A program made the position numbers and the translations under genes. The notes under the pieces are model-generated. The model was not told the DNA's origin and did no database searches. It saw nothing but the letters and a program-made list of their open reading frames with translations. A DNA stretch of 64,000 bases from the NCBI RefSeq assembly GCF_001695835.1, contig NZ_MBSO01000022.1, forward strand, positions 1 to 64,000, given 5' to 3'. The stretch comes from Ensifer sp. LC11. Its GTDB lineage: Bacteria > Pseudomonadota > Alphaproteobacteria > Rhizobiales > Rhizobiaceae. Below are positions 38,260 to 47,432 of the stretch, piece by piece (position 1 is the stretch's first letter; each line of letters begins with the position of its first letter).

Positions 38260-39075
38260 CTAATCAAAGGCAAGGGTCGTCTCCATGCTGCGATCTCGTG
38301 CGCGTACCGTGACAACGATCGGCTTGCCTTTGAGTTCCCGGTCCTTGCCGGTGAGCCTGACCGGAATGGTTGCGCTGAGTTCCGTGTCGCCTTCGGGTCG
38401 GATTTCCGGCTTGCCGAAGGTGACGCCGGAGGGACCTGCGAGAAAGAGCTCCGGATGGCCTTCGCCAGCCGGCAGGCGCAAGGAAAGGTGCAGCAGAGCG
38501 TTGGCGGGATCATACCGGCTCGCCGTCACAGAAAACTCCTTGGAGGGCGCTTCCGGCAAGGCGGCGACCGCATCGTCGATGCGTGCGCCATCAAGAGGGT
38601 TGTCGAAGTCGCCCTGCTTCAAGGCCAGCGTCAATTCCCCCTGGACAGGGATACAGATGTCCTCGCAGATGCCAAGAAACACCGACGCACGGATGTTGAC
38701 GTCGCCCTCGCCATGGACGCGCTTCAGCGTCAAGGGGAAGGCAACCGACCTGTCATACCCGACATAGCGCACCACGCCGTCGTCGAATGTCTTCGGTACG
38801 GGAAAGCCGATCTTCTCAAGAACGACGCCGCTTTCCGGGTCGAGGGTGACCTGCGGAGGAATGCCGCTTGCGCCCGGCTCCCGCCAATAGGTCTTCCAGC
38901 CCGGGTTGAGTTTGACTTCGAGCGTTGCCGGGATCGTGCCATCCGCTTTCGGCGGCGCCGCGACCAGCCGGATCATGCCGCCTGGGGAGCTGACCCAGTC
39001 ACTGGTGGTCGCCATGGCCGAGGTGGGGACAAAAAATGAGACGATAAGACTTGCCGCACCGATGAGCTGGGCCAT
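38260..39075 (-). CDS. DsbD-alpha-like exported protein (ScsB/DsbD N-terminal domain)
   Basis: 271 residues with a signal peptide (MAQLIGAASLIVSFFVPTSAMA). The mature part resembles the periplasmic alpha domain of DsbD/ScsB: LNPGWKTYWREPGASGIPP, then VFLGICEDICIPVQGELTL with a CxxxC pair that in DsbD shuttles disulfides. The membrane beta domain and thioredoxin-like gamma domain are absent, so it is a stand-alone domain, perhaps a partner of a separate CcdA-like protein. An alternative start nine codons upstream (39102) is possible. Confidence 0.83.
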   Translation of the reverse strand: MAQLIGAASLIVSFFVPTSAMATTSDWVSSPGGMIRLVAAPPKADGTIPATLEVKLNPGWKTYWREPGASGIPPQVTLDPESGVVLEKIGFPVPKTFDDGVVRYVGYDRSVAFPLTLKRVHGEGDVNIRASVFLGICEDICIPVQGELTLALKQGDFDNPLDGARIDDAVAALPEAPSKEFSVTASRYDPANALLHLSLRLPAGEGHPELFLAGPSGVTFGKPEIRPEGDTELSATIPVRLTGKDRELKGKPIVVTVRARDRSMETTLAFD

Positions 39076-39267
39076 GTTTTGATGTGTGGAGCACTGGAAC
39101 ATGTCGAAGCAATATCGCTTTTGCCGAGAACGCTCCAGACGCCCCAAGGGAAGTGACGATCATAATTGCTTGATCGCACACAAAGAGGTGAACGCCGTGC
39201 GTGCAATATTTCATGACCGCGACGCTGGGGCGCTTTTCATTTCGCAGCGAATTGATAGGCTGTCGGC

Positions 39268-39876
39268 ATGATGGCAACTCCGGTGGCGCAAAAAAGACGC
39301 GAGCGAGGCTTTCTTGACGGTCAATTCCTGATCGCCATGCCCGGAATGTTTGACGCCAATTTTGCCCGTACAGTTATCTTTATCTGCGCCCATTCGGACG
39401 ACGGCGCGATGGGCTTCGTGCTCAACCGGCCACAGCAGCTGACTTTCCCGGATGTGCTGCTGCACCTTGATCTTCTCGATGAAGAGGAGGCGATCCGGCT
39501 TCCGGCGATGACACGGGATTTCCAGATTCAGGCGGGCGGCCCTGTCGAGACCGGACGCGGTTTCGTGCTCCATTCCGACGATTATCTGAGCGATTCCAGC
39601 ATTCCCGTCAGTGACGACATATGCCTGACGGCAACGCTTGATATCGTGCGTGCCATTTCGCGCGGGGAGGGGCCGGTCAGGGCGACGATGATGCTCGGCT
39701 ATGCCGGTTGGGGTCCTGGCCAGCTCGAAGCGGAAATCGCCCAGAACGGCTGGCTGACTTGCCCGGCACGCGAGGAACTGATCTTCGACAAGGCGCTGGA
39801 CGACAAGTACGACCGGGCGCTTGCGCTGATGGGCGTTTCGGCAGCGATGCTCTCGATGGACGCAGGTCACGCCTGA
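39268..39876 (+). CDS. YqgE/AlgH family protein (DUF179)
   Basis: 202 residues of the YqgE/AlgH family. The N-terminal [22 protein letters not shown] is the usual signature and [24 protein letters not shown] and [15 protein letters not shown] follow. AlgH was linked to alginate control in Pseudomonas but the molecular role of the family is unresolved. It is divergent from the DsbD-alpha-like gene, with 192 bases between. Confidence 0.93.
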   Translation: MMATPVAQKRRERGFLDGQFLIAMPGMFDANFARTVIFICAHSDDGAMGFVLNRPQQLTFPDVLLHLDLLDEEEAIRLPAMTRDFQIQAGGPVETGRGFVLHSDDYLSDSSIPVSDDICLTATLDIVRAISRGEGPVRATMMLGYAGWGPGQLEAEIAQNGWLTCPAREELIFDKALDDKYDRALALMGVSAAMLSMDAGHA

Positions 39877-39924
39877 CCGGCCGCAACGGCGGGCGATTTC
39901 CAAGCCGTATTTTATTCCGAAAGG

Positions 39925-39955
39925 CCTCGCCCGCCAGGTTTGCCGACGGGCGAGG
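39925..39955. other. hairpin between YqgE gene and GGDEF-EAL gene
   Basis: CCTCGCCCG (39925-39933) and CGGGCGAGG (39947-39955) make a perfect 9-bp stem between two convergent genes. No T-run follows on either strand, so it is at best a weak terminator. Confidence 0.4.
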
Positions 39956-39996
39956 GAAACGTTGTGCGCCTGTGTGAGCGGCGCCGCCTTGGATGC

Positions 39997-42906
39997 CTAC
40001 GCCCGCTTCATCAGCGGAAAGCGTTCCTTCAAGAGCCTCTGAATCGATTCTGAGCCGATCGGCGGGCCGAAGAGGAAGCTCTGTCCGTAGTCGCAGCCCA
40101 TCTGCGAGAGCTGGATCGCGTCGTCCTCGGATTCGATGCCCTCGGCCACCACCTGCATGTCGAGCTCGCGCGCCATTGTGATGACGGAACGCAGCAGAAT
40201 ACCGCGCTTGTCGCTCGGGTCGCGCACCAGCGCCTTGTCGATCTTGATCGTGTCGAAGGGGAAGCGGGTGAGATAGGAGAGCGACGAGTGACCGGTGCCG
40301 AAGTCGTCGAGCGCGAGCTTCAACCCGGCCTCCTTCAGCTTTTCGAGAACCAGGCGGGCCTGCTCCGGATTTTCCATCACGAGCGATTCCGTCAGTTCCA
40401 TCTTGACCTTGCCCGGATCGCAGCGGTTCTTGTTGAGGATCGCGCGCACGTCGTCATAGAGCTCGTTGTTGAGCAGCTGCGCGCTCGAGAGGTTGATCGA
40501 GACGAAGATCGGCAGGTCGCCGGTCTGAAGCTGCCATTCCGTCAGGTCGCTCGTCGCCTGGTCGAAGGCAAACATGCCGAGCTGGTTGATCAGATCGGAG
40601 TTTTCGGCGATCGGGATGAACTCGGTCGGCGAGACATTGCCGCGCTTGGGGTGGTCCCAACGCATCAGTGCTTCGAAGCCGGCAATCTCGGCGTCGTTCA
40701 ACCGTACGATCGGCTGATAGACCAGAGACAGTTCCTTGCGCTCGATCGCCCGCTTGAGATCCGCTTCCAGCTGCATCCGGTCCGATCCCGAGGTGCGGAA
40801 GGCGGGGCGGAAAGGCTCGACGCGGTTGCCGCCTTCCTTCTTCGCGCGGAACATCGCGAGCTCGGCATCATCGAGCAGACCGGCCGCACTCTGTTCCTGG
40901 TCGAGCCAGGAGACGAGGCCGATCGAAGCCGTGAGATTGATTTCGCGGTTGCCGTAGTTGAGCGGCACCATGATCGCCTTGCTGACGGCATCGGCGAAAT
41001 CTGCGACTTTGGCCGGATCGCGCTCGGACATCAGGATCAGGCCGAACTGGTCGCCGCCAAGACGGGCGAGCGTATCCTGCGGTCGCAGCAGCCGGCGCAG
41101 GCGCCGTGTCAGGGCGATGAGGATATTGTCGCCGGCGGCAATGCCCAGGAGATCGTTGACCTGCTTGTAGCGGTCGATGTCGATCGCAAGCACGGTCGGG
41201 CGCACCGAATTGCTGCCGTCGGCCATCAGCAGCATCGCCTGCAGCCGGTCGAGGAACACCTGCCGGTTCGGCAGGCCCGTCAGATTGTCGAGCAGCGCAT
41301 TGTGCAACAGCCGCTCGACCGAATTGCGCTGCTCGGTGATGTCGATGATGGTACCGACACAGCGGATGATTTCGCCATTGGCGCCAAGGACAGGACGGGC
41401 GCGAATGGAGAGCCAATGATAGTGGCCATCCTCGGCGCGCACGCGGAATTCATGATTGAGCTTGCCGCGGCGGCGCTCCAGAAGCACGTCGAGGGTGGCG
41501 CGGAAACGGTCGCGATCATCCGGATGCAGGCGCGGCAACCAGTTGCGCAAGGGGCCGTGCATGCTGCCGAGCGACAGGCCGAGCTGGGTCGAAATGTCGG
41601 GCATGGTCACCACGCGGTCGCGGGCGACATCCCAGTCCCAGACGGTATCGCCCGAGCCGGTCAAGGCGAGGGACTGGCGTTCAAGATCCGAGAACAAGCC
41701 CTGCTGGTAGCCGCTTCCCGCGACCGCATGCTGCATCACGGTGAAGCCGATCAGAAGCACGATGAGCACGAGGCCGCCGCCGAGGGCCGGCTGCACGATG
41801 TCGTTGGCAAGCTGGCCGGTGACCGCCAGCCACGCGCCGAAGAGCCAGACGAGGATGAGCAGCCACGCGGGAACGAGAAGAATGGCCCGGTCATAGCGGT
41901 TAAAGCCGAGATAGGCGATCAGGATGATACCAACCGTCGCCGTCAGCGCGAAGGAAAGGCGGGCGATGCCGGCGGCGATCGCCGGGTCGTAGACGGCGAC
42001 ACCGAAGAGCAGGCCGAGGCCCAGAATCCAGGCGAGCGTCGCATAGCCAAGGTGCTGGTGCCAGCGGTTGAGATTGAGATAGGTGAACAGGAAGATCACT
42101 AGACCTGCCGCAAGGAAGACCTCGGTGCCCGCTCGCCATATTCGCTCGTCACCGGCAGTGACGCTGATGAGCTTCGACAAGAAACCGAAATCGACGCAGA
42201 TGTAGGCAAGCACCGCCCAAGCAAGTGCTGCCGTTGCCGGCAGCATCGAGGTTCCCTTGACGACGAACAGAATGGTCAGGAACACCGCGAGCAGGCCGGC
42301 GATGCCGAGTACAATGCCGCGATAGAGCGTGAAGGCGTTGACCGTATCCTTGTAGGAATCCGGTTCCCATAGATAGATCTGCGGCAGTTCCGGCGTCGCC
42401 AGTTCTGCGACGAAGGTAATGATGACGCCCGGCGGCAGCGTGATGCGGAAGACATCGGCCTCGTCGCTCGGTTCGCGGCTGAGCGCTGAGCCTTCGCTGG
42501 GGGCAATCGAGAGAATGCGCTTGGAGCCGAGATCCGGCCAGAAGAGCTTGGAGTTCACCAGTCGGAAATGCGGCGCGACGATCACGCGGTCGAGCTGTTC
42601 GGCAGAGACATTGGCGAGCGCGAAGACCGCCCAGTCGCCCCGGTGATCCTCGCTGTTCGAACGCACCTCAATGCGCCGCACGATGCCGTCGGTTCCCGGT
42701 GCCGTCGAGACCTGCAAGGCTTCATTGCGGCCGCTATAAATCTCAGTCGTCGCCGTCAGGTCGAGAGCGGTGTCCTCGCGCGAAATCTTCACAGGCTCAA
42801 GAGCCTCAGCCGCACCGCCGAGCGCGCAGAAAAACGTTGTGAGCGTGATCAGAAACGCTGCCAGCTTTGTGGCTGACCGGGCGAAGGGCGAGCGGGTTAG
42901 AGGCAT
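39997..42906 (-). CDS. seven-TM PAS-GGDQF-EAL protein, probable c-di-GMP phosphodiesterase
   Basis: 969 residues. A signal sequence (ALGGAAEALE) and a periplasmic beta-rich domain to residue 190 precede seven membrane helices (about 195-400), the layout of 7TMR-DISM receptors. A PAS domain with PAC (405-530), GGDEF (540-700) and EAL (710-955) follow. The cyclase motif reads GGDQF (617-621), a Glu to Gln change that probably removes cyclase activity, although the RPQD inhibitory-site motif is kept. EALMRW and LDDFGTGHSS of the phosphodiesterase are intact. ATG 42906 overlaps the stop of the upstream GNAT gene by one base. Confidence 0.92.
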   Translation of the reverse strand: MPLTRSPFARSATKLAAFLITLTTFFCALGGAAEALEPVKISREDTALDLTATTEIYSGRNEALQVSTAPGTDGIVRRIEVRSNSEDHRGDWAVFALANVSAEQLDRVIVAPHFRLVNSKLFWPDLGSKRILSIAPSEGSALSREPSDEADVFRITLPPGVIITFVAELATPELPQIYLWEPDSYKDTVNAFTLYRGIVLGIAGLLAVFLTILFVVKGTSMLPATAALAWAVLAYICVDFGFLSKLISVTAGDERIWRAGTEVFLAAGLVIFLFTYLNLNRWHQHLGYATLAWILGLGLLFGVAVYDPAIAAGIARLSFALTATVGIILIAYLGFNRYDRAILLVPAWLLILVWLFGAWLAVTGQLANDIVQPALGGGLVLIVLLIGFTVMQHAVAGSGYQQGLFSDLERQSLALTGSGDTVWDWDVARDRVVTMPDISTQLGLSLGSMHGPLRNWLPRLHPDDRDRFRATLDVLLERRRGKLNHEFRVRAEDGHYHWLSIRARPVLGANGEIIRCVGTIIDITEQRNSVERLLHNALLDNLTGLPNRQVFLDRLQAMLLMADGSNSVRPTVLAIDIDRYKQVNDLLGIAAGDNILIALTRRLRRLLRPQDTLARLGGDQFGLILMSERDPAKVADFADAVSKAIMVPLNYGNREINLTASIGLVSWLDQEQSAAGLLDDAELAMFRAKKEGGNRVEPFRPAFRTSGSDRMQLEADLKRAIERKELSLVYQPIVRLNDAEIAGFEALMRWDHPKRGNVSPTEFIPIAENSDLINQLGMFAFDQATSDLTEWQLQTGDLPIFVSINLSSAQLLNNELYDDVRAILNKNRCDPGKVKMELTESLVMENPEQARLVLEKLKEAGLKLALDDFGTGHSSLSYLTRFPFDTIKIDKALVRDPSDKRGILLRSVITMARELDMQVVAEGIESEDDAIQLSQMGCDYGQSFLFGPPIGSESIQRLLKERFPLMKRA

Positions 42907-43517
42907 CAAAGGGGCATATTCCTGTTCGGTAGGGCGTCGTCGGACAGAAGAGAAAAGAGCACGTGGTCCCGCCACTGGCCATTGATTCTCAAGTACTGTC
43001 TTAAGTAGCCTTCACGCTCAAAACCGGCCTTTTCAAGGAGCCGGATGCTTCTTGAGTTGTCCGGAATACAGGCTGCTTCAATACGGTGCAACTCAAGGGT
43101 CGAAAAGATGTAGGGAATTGCGAGCCTGAGGGCTGCATACATGTGGCCCTTGCCGGCGTGACGCGCACCCATCCAATAGCCGATCATGCAGTTTTGCCCG
43201 GCGCCGCGGCGAATATGCCCGATCGTGAGCCCACCAAGCAGAACTTCGCCTGGCTTGTGGAAAAGGAAGAGCGGCACCGCCTGGCCGGAGGCATATTCCT
43301 GTTCATTGCGGATAACACGGCTGCGAAAGGCGCTCTCGGTCATCTCGTCGGGGCGCCAGGTCGGTTCCCATGGCTCCAGGAAGGCGCGGCTCTCGTTCCG
43401 GAGCTGATACCACTGGCGATAGTCGGCGTAACGAGGAAGCCGCAACAAATAATTCTGGTTGGCGATCTCGACCGTCTCCGGCTGCCGCGACAGGAACCGA
43501 AAAACCGATCGTGTCAT
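42906..43517 (-). CDS. GNAT N-acetyltransferase (RimJ-like)
   Basis: 203-residue acetyltransferase of the RimJ/RimL type, which acetylate ribosomal protein N-termini or other amino groups. The acetyl-CoA loop is IGYWMGARHAGKGHMYAALR, then NSRSIRLLEKAGFEREGYLR, the classic C-terminal motif. The target is unknown. ATG 43517 is selected because upstream codons lie in repeat DNA. The stop and the next gene's start share one base, so it is coupled to the GGDQF-EAL gene. Confidence 0.93.
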   Translation of the reverse strand: MTRSVFRFLSRQPETVEIANQNYLLRLPRYADYRQWYQLRNESRAFLEPWEPTWRPDEMTESAFRSRVIRNEQEYASGQAVPLFLFHKPGEVLLGGLTIGHIRRGAGQNCMIGYWMGARHAGKGHMYAALRLAIPYIFSTLELHRIEAACIPDNSRSIRLLEKAGFEREGYLRQYLRINGQWRDHVLFSLLSDDALPNRNMPL

Positions 43518-43707
43518 AGCTGCCTCCGAGGCCGTCCAGTTTACGCGGGACCTTAAATCGTCCGCCCGACAGCGCGCCTTTGCGCTGTCACAAACCGAAA
43601 CGTTGCACAACTTTGCGCGCAAATCGAATCCGATTTTGCGAAAAGGCACAAAGACTTCACTGTTCGAACACGGTGGTTTGCGTCGGCGATCATTTGGCGG
43701 GCCCGGA

Positions 43708-43804
43708 GCAATTCCAGGAGCGATGTCAAACGGTTTTCCGTCCGCGATTGCGCGCCCCAGGCGCGGGATCATTTCACTGTTCCAATGAAGCAATGAAATG
43801 ATCC
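43708..43804. repeat. RIME-like mosaic repeat, copy 2
   Basis: GCAATTCCAG, ten-base spacer, AAACGGTTTT (43708-43737), then an 11-bp perfect inverted repeat GGATCATTTCA (43766-43776) with TGAAATGATCC (43794-43804). The block fills much of the gap between the M16 protease and the GNAT gene, both on the minus strand. It shares its left part with 20491 and 50383. Confidence 0.7.
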
Positions 43805-43812
43805 AAGCCGAG

Positions 43813-45114
43813 TTAGCTTGCGACCGCCTGCGGTACCGGCGCCTTGCCAGTCAGAGATGACAGGATGTCGCCCATCGGGGCAAGCTGCTCCAACGGGCCG
43901 ATCGCCGAGAGCGTCGGCGTCGTATCGAAGAACAGCCGGCCGGCAAGGTCGGTCAGGCGCTCGATGGTGATGCCGGACAGGCGCTCCATCAGTTCTTCGT
44001 TGGGGATCGGCCGACCGTAGAGCATCATCTGGCGGGCAATCTGGCCGGCGCGGGCGGCCGGGCTTTCCTGCCCCATCAGGAGCTGTGCCCGGATCTGGGC
44101 GCGGGCGCGCTCGATTTCCTGCTGCTCGATGGTCATCGAGGACTTGCGCAGCTCATCGACGATAACGGGCATCAGTTCCGGCAGGTTCTCGCCGCCGGTC
44201 GCAGCATGTACGCCGAAGATGCCGGTGTCGGAAAAGCCCCAGTGGAAGGCATAGACGGAATAACAGAGGCCGCGGTGCTCGCGCACTTCCTGGAAGAGGC
44301 GCGAAGACATGCCGCCCCCGAGAATGTTGGCGAGGATCTGCGAGCAGTAGAAGTCGCGCGCATGGTAGGCCTTGCCTTCGAAGCCGAGCAGCACCTGCGC
44401 GTCCATCAGATCGCGCGTCTCGCGGCTCTCGCCGCCGGTGTAGCGGGCGGCTTCAAGCACCGGTGTCGCGAGCGGCGTGCGCGGGAGCGACGAGAAGCGC
44501 TCTTCCACCTGGCGAACGAAGGCGTCGTGCTCGACGGCGCCAGCCGCGACGACGAACATGCGGTCGGTCGTGTAGTTGCGACCGAGATAGTGACGGATCT
44601 GATCGGCGGAAAACGACATGACCGTCTCGGGCGTGCCGAGGATCGGCCGGCCGACGGTCTGGTTGCGATAGGCGGTTTCGGCGAAGCGGTCGAAAACGAC
44701 GTCGTCCGGCGTATCGTCGGCGGCACCTATTTCCTGCAGGATAACCTGCTTCTCGCGTCGCAGTTCCTCGTCATCGAAGACGGATTCCGTCAGGATGTCG
44801 GCGAGAATGTCGACCGCCAGCGGGACGTGGTCCTTGAGCACGCGAGCGTAGTAGGAGGTCGTCTCCGTCGAAGTCGCCGCATTGACTTCGCCACCGACAT
44901 TTTCGATTTCCTCGGCAATCTGGCGGGCGGTGCGCCGCGCGGTGCCCTTGAAAGCCATGTGCTCCAGCAGATGGGCAATGCCATGTTCGCCCAGGGTTTC
45001 ATTGCGCGAACCAGACTTGATCCACACGCCGAGCGCCACGCTTTCGAGATGCGGCATCTGCTCGGTTACCACCGTCAACCCGGAAGGGAGCCGGGTGCAC
45101 TCAACTTTCATCAT
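43813..45114 (-). CDS. M16 (pitrilysin) family zinc protease
   Basis: 433-residue mitochondrial-processing-peptidase-like protease. The inverted zinc motif is HLLEHMAFKGT, with the distal Glu in the EIENVGGEVNA region; the inactive C-terminal repeat follows from about residue 210. Alphaproteobacterial members are regarded as relatives of the MPP beta subunit. Start is ATG 45114 or the adjacent ATG 45111; GAGAAGAA precedes both. It lies 16 bases after thrC and is probably in the same operon. Confidence 0.95.
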   Translation of the reverse strand: MMKVECTRLPSGLTVVTEQMPHLESVALGVWIKSGSRNETLGEHGIAHLLEHMAFKGTARRTARQIAEEIENVGGEVNAATSTETTSYYARVLKDHVPLAVDILADILTESVFDDEELRREKQVILQEIGAADDTPDDVVFDRFAETAYRNQTVGRPILGTPETVMSFSADQIRHYLGRNYTTDRMFVVAAGAVEHDAFVRQVEERFSSLPRTPLATPVLEAARYTGGESRETRDLMDAQVLLGFEGKAYHARDFYCSQILANILGGGMSSRLFQEVREHRGLCYSVYAFHWGFSDTGIFGVHAATGGENLPELMPVIVDELRKSSMTIEQQEIERARAQIRAQLLMGQESPAARAGQIARQMMLYGRPIPNEELMERLSGITIERLTDLAGRLFFDTTPTLSAIGPLEQLAPMGDILSSLTGKAPVPQAVAS

Positions 45115-45130
45115 ACGTTTCTTCTCGTTC

Positions 45131-46531
45131 TTACCCCCGGAGGCGGGTGCGCTCGCCGATAAAGGTCTCGACGCTCTTCAGGTCCGGATCCAGGATATCG
45201 AAACGCTCCTCCCTGTTCATCAGGTCAGCAAGCCACGTCGGAAGCGCCGGGTCAATACCACAGGCCGATTTTACCGCGTCCGGGAATTTCGCCGGATGAG
45301 CGGTGGCAAGCGTCACCATCGGGGCGGATGCCTTCTCGTACTTCTCGGCAACGAAGACGCCGACGGCGCTGTGCGGGTCGAGCAGATAGCCGGTTTGCTC
45401 CAGTGTCTTGGCGATCGTCTTGGCCACTTCCTTCTCCGAGGCGCGACCGGCACGGAACTCCTTGCGGATCGCTTTCAGCGCCTTCTCGCGAATGGTGAAG
45501 GAACCGGATTGTTTGAGGCCGTCCATCGCCGAGCGCACTTCGCCCGGGTCGCGGTCGTTCGCCTCAAACAGGAGCCGTTCGAAGTTCGAGGAGATCTGGA
45601 TATCCATCGATGGCGCCGTGGTCGCCTTGACGTCACGCATCTCGTAACGTCCGGTTTTCAGCGTGCGGGCGAGAATGTCGTTTTCGTTGGTGGCGATCAC
45701 CAGCTTGTCGATCGGTAGGCCCATGCGCTTGGCGACGTAGCCGGCGAAGATGTCGCCGAAGTTGCCGGTCGGGACGGTGAAGGAGATCTTGCGATCCGGC
45801 CCACCGAGCGCGATCGCCGTCGTGAAGTAGTAGACGATCTGGGCCATGATGCGCGCCCAGTTGATCGAGTTGACGCCTGAAAGTTTGACGCGGTCGCGGA
45901 AGGCCGCGTCGTTGAACATGCTTTTGACGAGGTTCTGGCAGTCGTCGAAATTGCCTTTGACGGCGATGGCGTGCACGTTCGATGCCTCTGACGTCGTCAT
46001 CTGCCGCTGCTGCACCGGCGAGACCTTGCCGTGCGGGAAGAGGATGAAGATGTCGGTGCGCTCGCGTCCGGCAAAGGCGTCGATCGCCGCGCCGCCGGTG
46101 TCGCCCGAGGTCGCGCCGACGATGGTGGCGCGCTCGCCGCGCTCTGCAAGCACGTAGTCCATCAATCGGGCGAGCAGCTGCATCGCCACGTCCTTGAACG
46201 CGAGCGTCGAACCATGGAAGAGTTCCATGACGAAGGCATTCGGGCCGGTCTGGACGAGCGGCGCCACCGCCGGATGACGGAAGGTGGCATAGGCCTCGTC
46301 GATCATCTCGCGAAATTTTGCAGCCGGAATCTCGCCGTTGGTGAAGGGCTCGAGCACGGCGAAGGCGATTTCCTGGTAGGACTTGCCGCGCAAGGCACGG
46401 ATTTCCTTTTTGGAGAACTTCGGCCATTCCTTGGGGAGGTAGAGACCGCCGTCGCGCGCGAGACCGGCAAGCAGCGCGTCGCAGAAGCCGAGAGGAGCGG
46501 CTTCGCCGCGCGTCGAGATATACTTCACCAT
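45131..46531 (-). CDS. thrC: threonine synthase
   Basis: 466-residue PLP enzyme converting O-phosphohomoserine to threonine. The PLP lysine is in HGSTLAFKDVAMQLLARL; GATSGDTGGAAIDAF is the phosphate loop. MVKYISTRGEAAPLGFCDALLAGLARDGGLY-type N-terminus, partly quoted here as TRGEAAPLGF, fits the long bacterial ThrC. thrB at 36209 supplies its substrate. It is upstream of the M16 protease, an arrangement common in Rhizobiales. Confidence 0.97.
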   Translation of the reverse strand: MVKYISTRGEAAPLGFCDALLAGLARDGGLYLPKEWPKFSKKEIRALRGKSYQEIAFAVLEPFTNGEIPAAKFREMIDEAYATFRHPAVAPLVQTGPNAFVMELFHGSTLAFKDVAMQLLARLMDYVLAERGERATIVGATSGDTGGAAIDAFAGRERTDIFILFPHGKVSPVQQRQMTTSEASNVHAIAVKGNFDDCQNLVKSMFNDAAFRDRVKLSGVNSINWARIMAQIVYYFTTAIALGGPDRKISFTVPTGNFGDIFAGYVAKRMGLPIDKLVIATNENDILARTLKTGRYEMRDVKATTAPSMDIQISSNFERLLFEANDRDPGEVRSAMDGLKQSGSFTIREKALKAIRKEFRAGRASEKEVAKTIAKTLEQTGYLLDPHSAVGVFVAEKYEKASAPMVTLATAHPAKFPDAVKSACGIDPALPTWLADLMNREERFDILDPDLKSVETFIGERTRLRG

Positions 46532-46811
46532 GATTGTCCTTCGTCCACCTCAAGCATTGCGGCAACCGTACAAGGCAGCGCCGCGCCACGCCCGTCTTAT
46601 TGCGTCAGTGCTTGACAAAGTCTGCACGCATTCTTGTCACCGACCCAATTTCTGGCTCTGGCACAGACTTCGGAAAATTCGGAAGGGATGGGCTGACCCA
46701 ATCGATTTTTCAGTTTGTCGCTGCTATAGACGATGCCCGAAGGCCACGAAAGGCCTTCCGGCCGAGATTTCGGTCAAGGAGTCTCAACCGGTCCAGCAGA
46801 GGTTGTTCAAC

Positions 46812-47363
46812 GTGTTTGGCAAATTATCCCGGCCTGTTCTCGCAATTTCATTTCTCGCGGTCCTCGCCGGCTGTAACAAGACGCAATCGGGCGGGGCGAT
46901 CGATGCGGGCGGCAGTGCTGCCGCGCCGACGCCGGCCGTCGTCCAGGCCGCATGCCCGCAGGTCATCCTGCGTGACGGCACTTCGGTGTTCACCAGCTAT
47001 GCCAAGGGAGCCAAAAACGACCCAACGAAGGTCGTCTACCAGGCTTCTCTGGCTGACACGACACGGCAATGCGTGCAGAGCGAAAGCGCGCTGACGATGA
47101 CTGTTGTCGTGCAGGGGCGCGTGGTCAGCGGTCCGGCGGGCGGTCCCGGCAAAATCACCATGCCGATCCGTGTTGCCGCTACCGACGAAGACAAGACGCT
47201 CTATTCCGAGCTGACCCAGCACGCGGCCGAAATCCCCTCGACCGGTTCGGGGCAATTCGTGTTCACCAAGACGAACGTGACATTGCCGGCCGGTGCCGGT
47301 TCCAACGTCACCGTCTATGTCGGCTTCGACGAAGGCCCGCCGGCCAAGGGCAAGAAGAAGTAA
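46812..47363 (+). CDS. exported lipoprotein of unknown function
   Basis: 183 residues beginning at GTG 46812 behind AGAGG. The lipobox LAVLAGC predicts lipid attachment. The mature protein begins with a low-complexity Gly/Ala/Pro spacer; the body (ACPQVILRDGTSVFTSY through VTVYVGFDEGPP) is beta-rich and contains TMTVVVQGRVVSGPAGGPG. I recognise no enzyme motif. It is divergent from thrC with 280 bases between and ends at a strong terminator. Confidence 0.8.
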   Translation: MFGKLSRPVLAISFLAVLAGCNKTQSGGAIDAGGSAAAPTPAVVQAACPQVILRDGTSVFTSYAKGAKNDPTKVVYQASLADTTRQCVQSESALTMTVVVQGRVVSGPAGGPGKITMPIRVAATDEDKTLYSELTQHAAEIPSTGSGQFVFTKTNVTLPAGAGSNVTVYVGFDEGPPAKGKKK

Positions 47364-47383
47364 GCTGCGACAGCCGTCGCAAA

Positions 47384-47415
47384 AAAACGCCGGGGCTTGC
47401 CCCGGCGTTTTCATT
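47384..47415. terminator. strong bidirectional terminator
   Basis: AAAACGCCGGGG (47384-47395) pairs perfectly with CCCCGGCGTTTT (47400-47411) around CTTG; A- and T-runs flank it. It separates the plus-strand lipoprotein gene and the minus-strand binding-protein gene. Confidence 0.88.
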
Positions 47416-47432
47416 TCACTGCACGTTTCGGC

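Noticed and set aside
40288-42102. 604-codon plus-strand frame opposite the GGDQF-EAL gene
   Set aside because: Antisense shadow with no motifs; the minus-strand protein has PAS, GGDEF and EAL signatures.
46532-46811. Riboswitch or leader peptide upstream of the lipoprotein or thrC
   Set aside because: A CTTGAC-like and CTATAG-like promoter pattern may exist, but no conserved riboswitch core or run of Thr/Ile codons was found.
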